A DNA stretch of 64,000 bases from Catonia carolina (GCA_035578175.1 JAQMRL010000006.1:54269001-54333000), one strand, 5' to 3'. Shown: positions 1 to 11,580, counted from the first letter of the stretch. Made by a program: numbers and translations. The notes: a model not told the origin generated them from the letters alone.

Positions 1-257
1 AAAAAGTATCTATGATTTTTTTTCATTAATTGTTACAATACAAAACTTATGGCATTTGTATGGTTTTCATTTGATACACCCCTTGTATTAAAATGGTTTT
101 ATTAGAAACAATAATTTAACTGATGTCAAATATCTTTTGTAGCTTCTTTGGCATTATGTGACTAACTGCTATTTCATTTCAGACAGATGCTATTTCTATT
201 TCTTCAGATCAATTTTGCTAATACAAATAGATTTACAAAAATCTCTTTCATAAGTCT
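1..257. other. No recognised feature
   Basis: AT-rich sequence with no open frame or repeat that I recognise. Confidence 0.5.
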
Positions 258-935
258 CATGGCTGGTGGCAATTTTTAAAAAAGTGTTCTTTTGACTTGC
301 GGCAAAAACTATTAATGATTTCTGTTTCTACTCTTTTTCTAGAATGACACTATTTTAGTTTACAAATTCCGACTTTGATTTCTCAACTCCAGTTTTGGAC
401 CACTTCCGGTCAAAACCGGAACTTCAAACTTAATGATTTCTGACCTACTCTTTAAGAGGAATTGAATGATACTATTTTTGTTTCCAAATTCCGACTTTGT
501 TTTTTGACTCCTGGTTTTGGGCCACTTTTGATTAAAACCGGAACTTCAAACCCAATCTAGGCCCACTAAATTTTTGTATAGATTATGAATGTGAAATCCA
601 TTTATTATTATCTCTTGTAGTTTCTGACTTTAAGCTCTTGACTTCCAGTTTTGGGCCATTTCCGGTCAAAACTGGAACTTCAAACCCAATGATTTCTGTA
701 CCTACTCTTCAAGAGGAATCAAATGATATTTTTGTTTTCGAATTCTGACTTTGATTTCTTAACTTCCGGTTTTGGGCCACTTCTGGTCGAAACGAAAACT
801 TCAAACCCAACTTTTTCTGTAGTTTATGAATCTAAACTGTTTGTTGATATCGCTTGTAGTTTCTGACATCTGGGTGTGACAGACGGACAGACAAGGGAAA
901 ATGATAATGACAATTTAAAAAATTGCCACCAAAAA
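258..935. repeat. Degenerate minisatellite with CCGG palindromes, flanked by short inverted repeats
   Basis: Four degenerate units of about 120-137 bp lie between about 370 and 830. Each carries a CCGGTCAAAACCGG-like palindrome followed by AACTTCAAAC, at about 405, 523, 660 and 780. A 15-mer, TGGTGGCAATTTTTA, near 263 recurs as its reverse complement near 915, so the tandem block sits between short inverted repeats. It could be a non-autonomous DNA element whose core has expanded, or an ordinary minisatellite. No transposase or clear target-site duplication is visible. Confidence 0.6.
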
Positions 936-1984
936 TCCGCCCAAGCAAGAAATACCAAAGTAATGATATCCTGAAATCTTGATGATGATTCGGCAGTTGG
1001 ATCTCCTTTTCCAATGCAACATCCAAGGAAATTTTTATTCAATAACAGCGTAACATTTTATTGAAATTATATAGTTAAACAAAGAATGTTCAGTCTGTTT
1101 GTTACTCAAATTTTGGGATTTTTCCCAGTTTCCAAAAAATAAATTTCCTTTTTCTTTTAAAGTCTTATCCAATTATGGAACAATTTAGGTGCAGGACGAT
1201 CCAAATTCTATTTACTTTGTGCATACTGTCGAACGTGGTTTACTGATTTAAAACTCTTCTAATCTAAGCACAAACAGAATTTTATATTAACCTTTTCCCA
1301 TCCAATAACTTTCCCACATTCATACCTGCCAGCTTTTATTTTATTAAGCATAACATTGATCACAAATATAGTAGTTAATAATCAAATAGTTTTTTGTGTT
1401 AACATACTAGATTAAAAACTGAAATTCATTTAAATCTTTTTGTCCGTATGTTTCGCCTCCTGGAAATCTGAAAACAGATACCTGCTTTCTTTGTGTACTT
1501 CACTCTATGACACCATTGTAGGTTTATATGTTTGCCGAGCTCAAAGTTGTTTCAGAACAAATCTTGGAGAGATTTCTTATTGATTAACTTATAATTTGAT
1601 AAACTGTAATAATTACCTCGGTAAAGGAAATTCCTTTTGGATAACTCTATCCCAGACATCTTAGTAATTATTATCATTATTTTAAGATAATATTTATTTT
1701 TGTATTTTTCTGTAATAATATTTATACACATTGTATATAATTGTACTAATATATTTTTATTATTTATGGTTTTTTGTTTTATGGGTTCGGAAATAAAAAT
1801 AATTAAGTTACTTTTTAGGATAAATAGTTTTTGTGACTATAACCCTGTCAATTTGATCAAAAAATTTTGAAATTTAATATTATTTAATTAAGAAATCTGT
1901 AAAAATTTTTGTTTATTTTCAATTGTTTGGGCTTGATTGATTGTTGAGTAATCAAAATCTGTTAATAAACTACAATTGTTTTAT
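936..1984. other. No recognised feature
   Basis: AT-rich non-coding sequence. Only short chance ORFs are present, and no repeat shared with the rest of the window was noticed. Confidence 0.5.
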
Positions 1985-2150
1985 TTTTTCATATAGGTTC
2001 AAATTTAGACCTCATGAATTGACTAAACATTTCTGGAAGCTCTTTTTGCCACTGATATTCTCAGCATTCATTCGCTGTAAGCTTTTCTCCTTTCTTCCGT
2101 CTATCTGGTGTTTAATTTTTCCTTTTCATAGAAGCTCTTAAAGTCAGTAA
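1985..2150 (+). repeat. Dispersed repeat of unknown class, copy 1
   Basis: Similar over about 170 bp to 60690-60870 in the same orientation. Shared landmarks include TTTCTGGAAGCTC, TTCTCAGCAT and GCTTAAAGTC-like strings. The overlapping ORF of 66 codons is not conserved in the second copy, so coding is doubtful. It may be part of a retroelement UTR. Confidence 0.5.
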
Positions 2151-2292
2151 TCAGTTATCAGAATTTTATTCCAGCCATTATTTTTTCTATGATTATTCTG
2201 GTTTTCTAAATATCCGTTCTGAGATTTTTGGACCACTTATTTGATACTTTTAGCTTTATTGTTTAGTATCTTAAAAAAGTGTTTGTCAACTG

Positions 2293-3117
2293 CAGTAATC
2301 CTTTGGTATCTGCGGGTTTCGGTTATCCGCGTACTTTGTCCATGAGCCTAAAACCTTAAAATATGTATGTAATCTCACCTTGTGTACTTGGTGGGAGATG
2401 GGGAAGTCATACAATTCTGAAAACATGAGTTTGAATAAATGTTTTGGCGTTCGTATCATGTTGAAATACACACCAATATGGCAACGGCTGCTATGAGCCA
2501 AGCTTAATTTCCATGTACTGTACGTAGTGCGTGCATCACCGGGTACAAGGCCCTGCCAGTACAACCCCCACCCCCAACCACCATCCGTACGCCCAGGCGT
2601 CATTCTCCATATGTTTTCCTCCATGTATCAGTCTAACTTCTTTGTACGTACATACAATTCTTTGTTTGTTTGATGATCCTGAAACGAAGCCAAAAATTTC
2701 TTCACAAACCATCAACGAGATCCTCACCATGGCAACCCAGCTCGCTGATCACGTGTTCAAGATGGATCCCGTCATAGAAAGGGCCCTTAATTCAAAAGAG
2801 AACTCCAGGAGCTGATGAAACCATACAAAGAAGTCCACAAGGAATTTGAAAAAAAGAAGAAACAAACAGCCATAACTAACTATTTTAAAGCAACTTAATT
2901 TTTTATGCGTACAGTACTGTATTTATTAAATTTTCATAGATTATAATAATGGTAAAATTTTCCTAAAACTATTAAACACTTAAAATGAATACAGGACTTC
3001 TTTTCCTTCAGAACCTAACCCCTATCTTATCGTACATATAAGGTATCGTTATCCGCGGTTTTATGAACCGCGGTAACCATTCGGAATGTAACCCCCATGG
3101 ATACCGAGCGATTACTG
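2293..3117. mobile_element. Tigger/pogo-like DNA transposon remnant (825 bp)
   Basis: The left end begins CAGTAATCCTTTGGTATCTG and the right end, reverse-complemented, begins CAGTAATCGCTCGGTATCCA. Both are followed by TTATCCGCG-like blocks. This is the general form of Tigger-family termini. Flanking TA is present only on the right (3118-3119); the left flank reads TG. The interior holds a decayed C-terminal piece of a transposase, listed separately. At 825 bp it is far shorter than autonomous Tigger elements (about 2.5 kb), so it is internally deleted. Confidence 0.65.
2640..2898 (+). pseudogene. Tigger/pogo transposase C-terminal fragment, frameshifted
   Basis: The first part reads in the frame of 2531-2815 and includes ISSQTINEILTMATQLADHV and FKMDPVIERALNSK. 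Around 2798 the frame shifts to that of 2800-2898, reading ELQELMKPYKEVHKEF and then a lysine-rich stretch ending QTAITNYFKAT and stop (2896-2898). The end QTAITNYF fits the PCNA-interacting (PIP-box) pattern Q-x-x-I-x-x-aromatic-aromatic. A PIP box at the C terminus is known for pogo transposase. The DNA-binding and DDE parts are missing, so this copy cannot make an active enzyme. It sits inside the terminal repeats at 2293 and 3117. Confidence 0.55.
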
Positions 3118-4130
3118 TATTTGTCCTTTCTATAGAGGTGACCATAGAATTTTAGTCTTCTTTTTCTAATAATTTTCATCAATCGTTTGATTTTCTTGTA
3201 GTTCTTTTCATCCTCGTAACCTGTGTTGTCTGTCTTATATCTTCAGACCCATTATCTTGCAAAGGAAATTTCTGTGCTTCTCATAGATCAGTCTTTTCAA
3301 TCATTCCAAAACACTCACTTGTATAAAGACGTACAGGTTTTATCTTCAAATTGTAATCTCTGATCGTTGCTTGTTTTGAAAGTATTTCTTCATAAACAGG
3401 TGGTGACTTCCTTGGAGTGCACCAGCCTCGTCTGCTGTTATTCATTTTCTTTTCCTTGATGTTCAATTATATTATCTCCCCAAAGTATTTGAACCTATTA
3501 ACTTTTCCAATTTTACCATATTGTGTCTTCACGTGACGCAGGGGTGATTTGATGTTCATTATGTAATTGTTTTACTATTTTGTAATAGAACATTTTAAAT
3601 CATATGATGTATTAAATGAATATTATTAGTGAAATAACTAGCTCCAACTACATTGAAAAATTTGTAAAACTAATACTTTGTATGGTAGTTTATTTTCAAT
3701 AAGAATGTAGTCGCAAATTTTATAAAAATATATATGTATCCAAAATCATATCTTTGTTTTATTCAAGTAGTTAGCAAGGTACATATAAGTACAAGTAATT
3801 TTTTTAAATATACAACAGTTATCGATTATAGTACAAGTTTGCTAATCTTCAATAATAAAAATGCGACTGTTCGGATTACTAAAAAGTTAAGATTAGTGAA
3901 TTTTTGCCTAAACGGCAATATTCATGTTTAAAATACAATTGTTTATCTTGGAATAAGCTGATTTAGTAATAATATATGCTCAATAAACTGAGCTTACTTG
4001 TTTTTTCCACAAAAAAGTCACATGAAAAGAAATAAATAAATTAAAAAAATATGTAAATACAGTACATACAGTAAGTTAATTAAAATATGTACAGTTGTTT
4101 TTGTTGCAATAACCTAATTTGACAATAAAA
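3118..4130. other. No recognised feature
   Basis: AT-rich. Around 3850-3900 there is a CGGATTACT motif resembling decayed Tigger termini, too short to call. Confidence 0.4.
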
Positions 4131-4142
4131 TACGTACTTTTT

Positions 4143-4461
4143 CATTACTAATGTGTGTACATTGCAATCTGTTCAATTTAGAACAGTAACCAACCCCATG
4201 ACCCAATGAGTTGAGGATGATGTGTATGACATGTAAATGAGGTGTATTCTTGTACAGACTCAGGCCGACTATTCCTGAGAGAGTATGGCTAGTTGAAACC
4301 CAACAATCAAAGTACACTGGTAACCACTGTCTAGTATTCAAATCCATATAAAAGTAACTACCATTACTAGGATTTGAGCCAGGAACCTTCGTCTTCGAAA
4401 ATCAGCTGTTAAACAGCTGACTTGCGGCGACGACATTACCCCTAGACCAACCCGGTGGGTT
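4143..4461 (-). mobile_element. SINE1 (tRNA-derived), full-length
   Basis: Flanked by GTACTTTTT at 4134-4142 and 4462-4470, a 9-bp target-site duplication. Read on the minus strand it starts AACCCACCGGGTTGGTCTAG, which carries the A-box region. It then has GTTCCTGGCTCAAATCC (B-box region) about 70 bp in, and a non-tRNA body. The tail of this copy has lost a clear poly(A). The same family occurs at 14.9, 22.2, 26.9, 29.2 and 33.8 kb. Confidence 0.85.
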
Positions 4462-4470
4462 GTACTTTTT

Positions 4471-5327
4471 ACTGATGTTTATTTTTTCACAAATATTTGC
4501 TTATTTTCTTCCGTTTCTTGGAAGCCAAACTTTGTTCGAATGCTTCATCTCAAACCAGCATAAGCAATAATATTTTAAGAATTGGCTTATTGGTTTTTTT
4601 AGCCTACTCTATACACTTAAAACTTGCAACTACCACTTCATGGATTTTATTTTCCTGTAGTTTTTCGTCATCAATGTTCTGCAGTCATCTTTACGATTTC
4701 GGCATCTGATTTACCGTTTTAAGATATTCAAAAAATAATCGTACCGTAGGAAATCATCATCACTACATAAAAAAATTTTTTTTTGATAGTTTGGATTACT
4801 GGAGGGTTCGGATTAGCAAGCTTGTACTATATTTAGATCATGTTGGTATATGTAGTCACTTCCATAACAACTCTACACCAAGTTAATGAGTAGGCTGACA
4901 ACGAGTCTTTAGTTGTCACATGACGAGTCAGTGAGCTTAGGGCCATCCCTAAATGAGCATTTAAGAACCTAAACGCTCATTCTTTGTTCATTATCTATTT
5001 TAAAAAAATCGGTTAAATTACAAAATTAATAGAGTAAACTTGCACTAATACGGACTTGATGGTAGCGCACCGAGTCCGGATTAGTGAAAGTCCGGTTTAC
5101 CTGAATGACATTAGATGCTTTGATGCTGGCTTCGTTTACAATTACTATATTCATATAATTGATCAAATCCTTCTTAGTTTAATATGTTTAACAGTAAATG
5201 TATCAGATAATTAGTTAATGTAACTACGTACTTTATTAAAATTACTGTAAAATTAATTTTACTTGTGTACTTACATGTACTTATAAAGTTTAGCCGTATT
5301 GATATTCAATTAAAAAACTAAAAAAAA
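4471..5327. other. No assigned feature; Tigger-like motifs
   Basis: AT-rich. The motifs TTCGGATTAGCAAG near 4806 and GTCCGGATTAGTGAAAGTCC near 5075 look like eroded Tigger-type termini, but no pair could be delimited. Confidence 0.35.
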
Positions 5328-5642
5328 ATGAGAAAGTGGTTTACCATTGACTTTCTCACTGAGTGGAAAAGTATTCTTATCAGTATGCCAGACTCTCTGA
5401 AAAGCATCTACTTTCCACCCTGCAAATAACACCTTCACTTCATTCATCACAGGGTCTGGTTTTATAATAAAATTTAGTACTTTTAGAGCTTTAACTCTGA
5501 TTAGTGTCTTTTACATCTCTACCCCATCTGTTCTTAAATAGTTCAGTCATATAATTTGCTGAATATGTAATAAGAAACAGAACTATTTTTTGTACCCCTG
5601 GAACTAACAGATTGAGTGCAATCAATTTAACACTCCTTAAAT
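5328..5642 (-). mobile_element. Retroposon E (SINE-like), 3'-truncated copy
   Basis: Matches the 396-bp copy at 28065-28460 from GTGGTTTACCATTG to AACACTCCTT. The part that would carry the (CAA)n tail is missing here. Orientation is set by taking the CAA-rich end as 3'. Confidence 0.7.
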
Positions 5643-6431
5643 GCAGTACTGTACTTATATACTGTAATTGTTGAGATTAAGTAATCACCAAATTTAAAAA
5701 AAAAACACTTTTTGGATCCATTTCGGTTAAGCTAGGTTACAGTTGAACATGGTTCAGAAAAGCAGTTTGCTGCGTATCGCTAAAATAAAGTATTACAACT
5801 TGAAATATGAACTGGTGTTCTTGTCTTATTTAGTAAAATTCTAATTGCAGTAAAACTACCACGTATTATTCCCTTTACCATTTGTTCTTAGCCTCATTTG
5901 TCAGACCCAATGCAAATCACTTGTGAAAGTTATTGTGGGATTGTACTACCTATACTCTAAATTTTTGATCTTATTAAGTAGCAATCATAATATGAGAAAA
6001 ATACTAAAACAAGATCACAAAATTTAAGATAGGCCTACTTTTTTTATGTGAAACAGTCTTTCTTATTTGTTTATACATTTTTGTCTTTGTGATTTTTTTT
6101 AATATAAAACAACTGAATTCTAGTGCATGATGTGCAATATTATGTCTTGTTTGTTTAAGATTTTACATAAATGATTCTTTTTATAGTGCCACAATGCATG
6201 TGAGAACTCCATATAACAGAATGTAACATTCTGGTGATGACCGTATTCTAAAATTGGTGACGTGCTAATTGTTTTTTTTTTCAAAAATGTTGTCTCTTGT
6301 AGAGGCTGCGCCACGAATTTCCAAGCTTGCTGTTGTAATGCCGAGTCTTCTGCCAGCCGTCATTCTGCTACTTTTTTAGTATAACATATTTCATTTTGTT
6401 TTGTCGAAAATATAAATAATATTTATATTAT
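5643..6431. other. No recognised feature
   Basis: AT-rich, only short ORFs. The last bases, TTAT at 6428-6431, form the target-site duplication of the next element. Confidence 0.5.
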
Positions 6432-7068
6432 TGTCACCGGATGGCGACATTATGTGGCTAACCTTATAATTTTGGTGGCCCTGAAAAGGGCCGTTTAAGC
6501 GTGTGTGTCGTCTTAATGGGCAGCGTTGGTCGTAGTCATCGTGGCGGTCGAGGAGCTGGGCGACACGGCGTGTCGTCGTCCAGCGGAGACGTCATCTTCT
6601 TCCCTCGCAGTAGTGCGTCGATGGCTGCTTCGTTGGGTCCGGTGGGCGTAAGGCTCGGTCAAGGGACCGCTGTGGGCATCGCTCGCATCAGCAGGCGATG
6701 ACGGTCCGATCGACGGCTTACGGTGACAGGTTGGCGAGCGGAAGCATCATCTTTTCTCTTGCGGGGTCGTCGATTAGTTCTTCGCTGGAGTCCAGCAGCC
6801 GTGTGCCGTGGTGGACGTCTTGTCTGCTGTCTGGTTCGAAGTGAAGCTCTCGGTGTCTTGATTGGAATTGAATCGACTCGGCTCAGTGCAGCGCTCTTTA
6901 TATAGCTGCCGGGAGCGCTGTGGCAGAGAGCGGCTACTGGTTTGGCCTTGATGACAAAGGCCTTTGCGGTGTGCAGCCAAAAGCTTTGTCGCTATGCTGT
7001 TAAAGGCCGGAAGAACTATTGAAGCCGGCAACACAGTAAATGATTTATTAGAAGGGGTGGCGGTGACA
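6432..7068 (-). mobile_element. Solo LTR, family A (637 bp)
   Basis: A GC-rich island in AT-rich DNA. On the plus strand it starts TGTCACCG and ends CGGTGACA, giving perfect 8-bp terminal inverted repeats with TG..CA ends. It is flanked by TTAT at 6428-6431 and 7069-7072, a 4-bp target-site duplication typical of Ty3/gypsy-type integration. The minus strand carries TATATAAAG (6904-6898), a plausible LTR promoter, so transcription would run right to left. A diverged copy in opposite orientation lies at 35204-35834. No internal gag-pol region is present, so it is a solo LTR left by recombination. The short ORFs across it are not conserved. Confidence 0.75.
6898..6904 (-). promoter_or_regulatory. 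TATA box of solo LTR A
   Basis: TATATAAAG-type box on the minus strand, followed by GC-rich sequence that would be the R-U5 region. The inverted copy has a matching, decayed box near 35385. Confidence 0.5.
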
Positions 7069-7072
7069 TTAT

Positions 7073-8029
7073 AAACAATGACGTATTAGGCCGGGTACAC
7101 TGGTGTTATCGTTGGGCGGTGAATTACATATATATGTGTAACATAATGAAGGTCAGATGATAGAACGGTAATGTGCCGGTGACGCGACGTTATTCACGAA
7201 TAAATTACCCCAATTTTTAAAATGTTGTGATAATTTGCATTCCTTTAAAAAAAATCAGAAAAATTACTTGATCGGTGAAACTTCTTATAGCATACAAGAA
7301 TTTCTTTCTTGATGTAGTGATACATTGTGTGATTCTTGTATCTATTTCAGGTGTTGTAACTGACTTGTTCTATACTCCTCCTGGAGTCTCCAGGATGCTA
7401 AAAAAAAAAAAACTTCGGCCAACATTGGATTTTTCAACAATTGTTAATACACACTATCGTTGTGTGCACTACCACCCAATATTGGCTGTGCAGTAACAGT
7501 GCATCAATGTGCCATCCGTCTTTTATTACCCTTAAAACAATGACTAACATTTTTATTATTTATAATAACCAAATTACAAATAATTACAAATTGTTTGTCT
7601 TTATTTACATAATTGTATACATTAGGCCTATCTAAGGTTTATTTATAGAAATTAATGTAATATTTCTTTGTTTGCTTAACAAAGTAAAAAATTAATTATA
7701 TTTGTAAAAGTTAATAATCACCCGAGTCTATATGGTCATATGAAATAAACATGAGGGAATGTTTTCGCTTTAGATAATATGCACCGTAACTGCATATGCA
7801 CTAATATAATATGCACGTATGCATATGCACTGTCGGACAGTAAGCCTGGAAATTCGTGTGCCCTATACCATCTGACATTAAATTAATTAATTTAACATTT
7901 GATATTATAACTGATAAAATATATACAAATGTAATTTTTATGTATTAGAATTAATAATAAAATTATTGACACTATGCTATTAGTACTACATATTTTATTA
8001 CGTACAGATTGAATGTAGATACAAAGGTG
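7073..8029. other. No recognised feature
   Basis: AT-rich. A GGCCGGGTACACT motif at about 7090 resembles the terminus of the element at 11581, but no partner end was found. Confidence 0.4.
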
Positions 8030-8060
8030 ATTCAAAAAGTAAAGAACTTTTTATTAAGGA
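8030..8060 (+). mobile_element. Isolated mariner-type terminus
   Basis: Reads GGTGATTCAAAAAGTAAAGA followed by ACTTTTT, a form common to mariner-like ends. No matching inverted end or transposase could be tied to it. Sequence on to 9055 is AT-rich and unassigned, with a poly(A) run at about 8703-8720. Confidence 0.35.
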
Positions 8061-9057
8061 CATTGGTGCGGCCTATACCCGTAACATTAATGTAGGTACA
8101 CATATCTCTGAAACTATATGAGATAGCTTCAAATGTCTTTTTTGAAATGAATCTGAATAACTTCTTCTATCTTATAACAGCTTATCCTTTTCAGATTTTC
8201 TGGAGTACAGATTTTTTCATGTATTTTTGAAGTAATGTATGCCTGTCAAGCATAAGAAAAAACAAAAAAATGTTCCGCTCATATTTGGTATTTTTAAACA
8301 AGCATATGTTAAAAGTTAAATTTATAGCCATACAAAAAGCCCTGAAAATTTTAAGCAAAAATTTTTTATAGCAACTGATATATGTGTATCTAAAGTTGAA
8401 AATAGTAATTTTACAGGAAATGAGCATTAAAAATTACACGTATTATGGCATCGTTTTCATCTCTACCATCGTCATTGTCATCTCCAACTTCAACACTTTG
8501 TGTTTCGGGATGTTGATTCACGGTTCATGAAGTTTTGATTTTGTATAGATATATTTTTTTGTTTCTTCACAGTTTGGTCTTTTTCAAACACACTACTGAG
8601 TGTCGTTTGTGTTTTAATTCTAAGGACATTACTCAGATTTTCTCATATTTGCTTAAAGTTATTGTATTTATTAACTGATTGCAAAAGAAACACTATACTG
8701 TTAAAAAAAAAAAAAAAAAATTACACGGTAATAATACGCAAAATGTAAACAAGCTCACTCTAACCAAAATAAACATTCACCTTTAAATTATGTAAAATCA
8801 GGAAATAATAATACAAAGAAATAAATAGAATATTTAGCAAATGCTTTCAAAATATATTATCGCACAAAATTAAGGAAAAGTACAGAATAAAAAATCGTAA
8901 AAATGGCGAGTTCAGGAGACATGCTATGCTTCAGGAAAAAATCAATTTTTAATACTTTCAATCTACGTAATTTCATTATATTACTATCATTTTAAAGAGA
9001 AAATTTCAAACTGTATGTTAGCTTTAATATATATAAAAATTGATTTTTTTGCCTGCA

Positions 9058-9350
9058 CCCTTAAAAAGTAAAGAACTTTTTTCTATATACATTATTAGTT
9101 GAAATATTGAAACAAAATTTTTTTACTACTGAAATGAATCTTCAAGGTTATTTTTTTCTATGTAATTGCCAATCAAATTCAAACACTTATCATAGCATTA
9201 TACTCTATGTCAATGCTTTGTACTCGGTTCACACCAAGTTTTTGAACCAGTTTGTAACAGCCTTATTCAGTTCATCATCATTGTCAAATAATTGTGAAAG
9301 GCATGTTTCGCCTAAAAATTCTTTCAGATTTGGAAAAAGGTGATAATCCA
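9058..9350 (-). pseudogene. Mariner-like transposase C-terminal remnant
   Basis: On the minus strand the frame begins near 9350 with DYHLFPNLKEFLGETCLSQL, then FDNDDELNKAVTNWF, and is followed by stops. This resembles the segment after the third catalytic aspartate of mariner transposases (SDYHLF... then E-V-x-x-W). It ends close to an AAAAAGTAAAGAACTTTTTT terminus at 9064. The N-terminal and catalytic parts are absent and several stops are present, so it is dead. Its opposite end was not found. Confidence 0.6.
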
Positions 9351-9446
9351 TAATGCTATTCCATAGTGTGGTAAGTTTCTTTTATTAGCGTCAAAATTTT
9401 AGGTCTTGACTACTAAAGATTTGCGTGTGATATCAATTTTTTATTA

Positions 9447-9725
9447 GAAGACTATGACGTAGAAAACAATCAATATGAAAGTAAGAGGTTTTCGGTACAT
9501 AAAATTTTCAAAACTAGGAAGATTGAGGGAGAACATTGGACTCTATTTAAAGAACTGATGGAAGAAAAGTTTTTCCAATACTTTCGTATGTCTCAATTTT
9601 AGTTTAATGAGGTGTATTTAAAGATAAAACCGGTGATTACTAAACAAGACTCTGTTTTTAAAGAAGCAATAAAGCCAAAAGAAAAACTAGCAGTTTCAAA
9701 ATATCTTCTCACAAAAGTCTATTGA
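9447..9725 (+). pseudogene. PIF/Harbinger transposase (HARBI1-like) N-terminal remnant
   Basis: One frame runs from 9447 to a stop at 9723-9725 with one internal TAG at 9600-9602. It encodes RFSVHKIFKTRKIEGEHWTL, then FQYFRMSQF, stop, FNEVYLKIKPVITKQD, SVFKEAIKPKEKLAVSKYLL. The pattern (charged N terminus, E-H/Y-x-x-L-x-x-E-L, F-F-x-Y-F-R-M-S, then I-T-K-x-D and K-L-A-V-x-x-x-L) is that of HARBI1/ALP1-type transposases before the DDE domain. It is truncated and not functional. No host gene context is seen. Confidence 0.6.
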
Positions 9726-10007
9726 ACCTGTACGATAGCTCATTCATACTGAGCGTGTTCTATGCGCAGCAATGCCTTCCGACATCATCAGACACGTTCA
9801 GCTTCCAACAATTACTGTCACCAACAATCCCGTACGGAGACAGAGTATGCCGCATCGTAACGTATACGCTATGCTTGATATGAATACTCTCATTTACTAC
9901 AAAGCATGAAAAAATATTTATATTGTAAGAAACAGTCCGTTTCGCAAACGATTGGTGCATTATGATATGAACGGACCTTAAATTTCTCACACATTTCATA
10001 GTTGCAT

Positions 10008-10360
10008 AACTACAGTCCAGCTTCTCTTAGTTTGCTCCTAATGTAAACAAATTATGACGTCACTGAGCATGCGCATTATATCAAAATGTGTACACGCTGA
10101 TTAAAAAGTAACAACAAAATACTTTCAAAAGTATTTAAATACAAAATACTTTTAAAAGTATTTTTATAAATTAAATTGTTAGGCCTACATCATATTATGA
10201 CTGATGTTTTTAGTACTTTAAGTGCTTATAATTTAAAAAATAGTTAACTTAATAGGAATACGACATCCGTAAAGTCACGGATTCTAGCGTGCACTCTGTA
10301 GTAGGTGGCTTTTGTTTGTTGACAGTAGGAGCAAACTTAGAACGGCTGAACTATAAATAA
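10008..10360. mobile_element. MITE-like element with about 40-bp terminal inverted repeats
   Basis: The left end, CAGTCCAGCTTCTCTTAGTT plus TGCTCCTAATGT, recurs inverted at the right as ACAGTAGGAGCAAACTTAGA ... GGCTGAACTATA. Similarity extends about 40 bp with some mismatches. The interior is short and non-coding. Superfamily unassigned; an exact target-site duplication is not clear. Confidence 0.5.
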
Positions 10361-10404
10361 CAAACATTTGTAGCGGATTGCAACTAGCATTAGATTGAAG
10401 CAGG

Positions 10405-10497
10405 AGAGTGCCAGAGTCACTGACCAGGCTGCACTGGTACAGAATCATTCTACACACCTTAAAAAACGTTTTTTACTTTCCAAATGATCCTCGTATC
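10405..10497 (-). mobile_element. Mariner-type terminus remnant
   Basis: On the minus strand it reads ACGAGGATCATTTGGAAAGT followed by AAAAAACG, similar to mariner ends. No transposase of its own is visible next to it. Confidence 0.35.
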
Positions 10498-11137
10498 TTA
10501 TTGTTTAATTATTAGAGCAATTAATATAAAACCATGCGATATTAAATAAAATAATTGTTTTTAAATTTGTGTACTATATATTATTAATTTATGTTTACTT
10601 ATTTTCATTTGTAATGATGTATAGGAATTCAATAAGATCTGATAAATTACAAGTTAAAGTAAAAAGAAATCCTAAGTAAACAATGTGTTTATAACTAATT
10701 TTTGTAGGCCTAGAACTTCACTTGTACTTTTAGAATAATGAATATTATATAATAATTTTGTGCCTTAATGGATTATGTTTACTATTTATTAATTTATAAA
10801 TATAAAGTGATACACATGACAGCTTTTGTATTTCTTAAATTGTTAAATAATTTTTAATTAACATAACCTAATCTTACGTTGGGTGTGCCTACCCAATCGT
10901 ATCTTACATTAAAAATTACTATATTCAAAATATTTTTTTATGTTTTTATTTTTGAATTACAGTAGAACCTCCGGAATTTGATATTCAGATAATCCAAGCA
11001 TCCTTTTTTAGTTTTCTGAAAAACTTTTATTATCAAATCACCAAAATTACCATCTGTTTTTTTTTTATAGAGATGGAAGAACAATAAGTAATAAGGTTAA
11101 CATTGAATATAAAACATACACCATTATTATAAATATT

Positions 11138-11362
11138 TTTTTTGTCACCAGTCTCTCGACTGGTTTGATGCAGTTCTCCTAGCTGTTCTATCTTGCGCAA
11201 GTCGTTTCATATATACATACCTGTAACATCCTACATCATTTGTGATTTGCTTTATTAAACTCTAACCTTTGCCTTCCCCTACAATTCACTCCCTCAATAT
11301 TACCCTCCATTATTGATAGACCAATACCTGAATGCCTTAAGATATCCCCACTAGCCTATCTT
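11138..11362 (-). mobile_element. LINE 3'-end fragment (5'-truncated)
   Basis: On the minus strand it matches the 3' part of the LINE at 41400-41620. Shared strings include GGTATTG.TCTATCAATAAT, GATGTAGG.TGTT.CAGGTATGTA and GCATCAAACCAGTCGAGAGAC, and it ends in an A-rich tail. It would encode the last residues of the RT ORF but has stops. This is a typical 5'-truncated non-LTR insertion. Confidence 0.7.
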
Positions 11363-11580
11363 TGATTTTACATTAATAATAAATGTTACAGATAAAACTT
11401 TTTTAGATGTTTTAAAATAAATTAATTTTGAAACGATTGAAAATTGAAATAAATAAAAAATATTTACTTATGTTTGTTAAATTAAAGTTAAATGTGTTCA
11501 AATTGGTACTTAATTTTAACTCATTGTATTTGTTAGACCAGTCGCAAACATTTTGTTTAACGTAGAAACATTTTTGTTTA

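Noticed and set aside
6501..7034. ORFs over the GC-rich block at 6.5-7 kb
   Set aside because: They lie in a solo LTR and are not conserved in the inverted copy at 35.2-35.8 kb.
8031..9085. A complete mariner between the ends at 8031 and 9064
   Set aside because: The two ends point the same way, so they belong to different copies.
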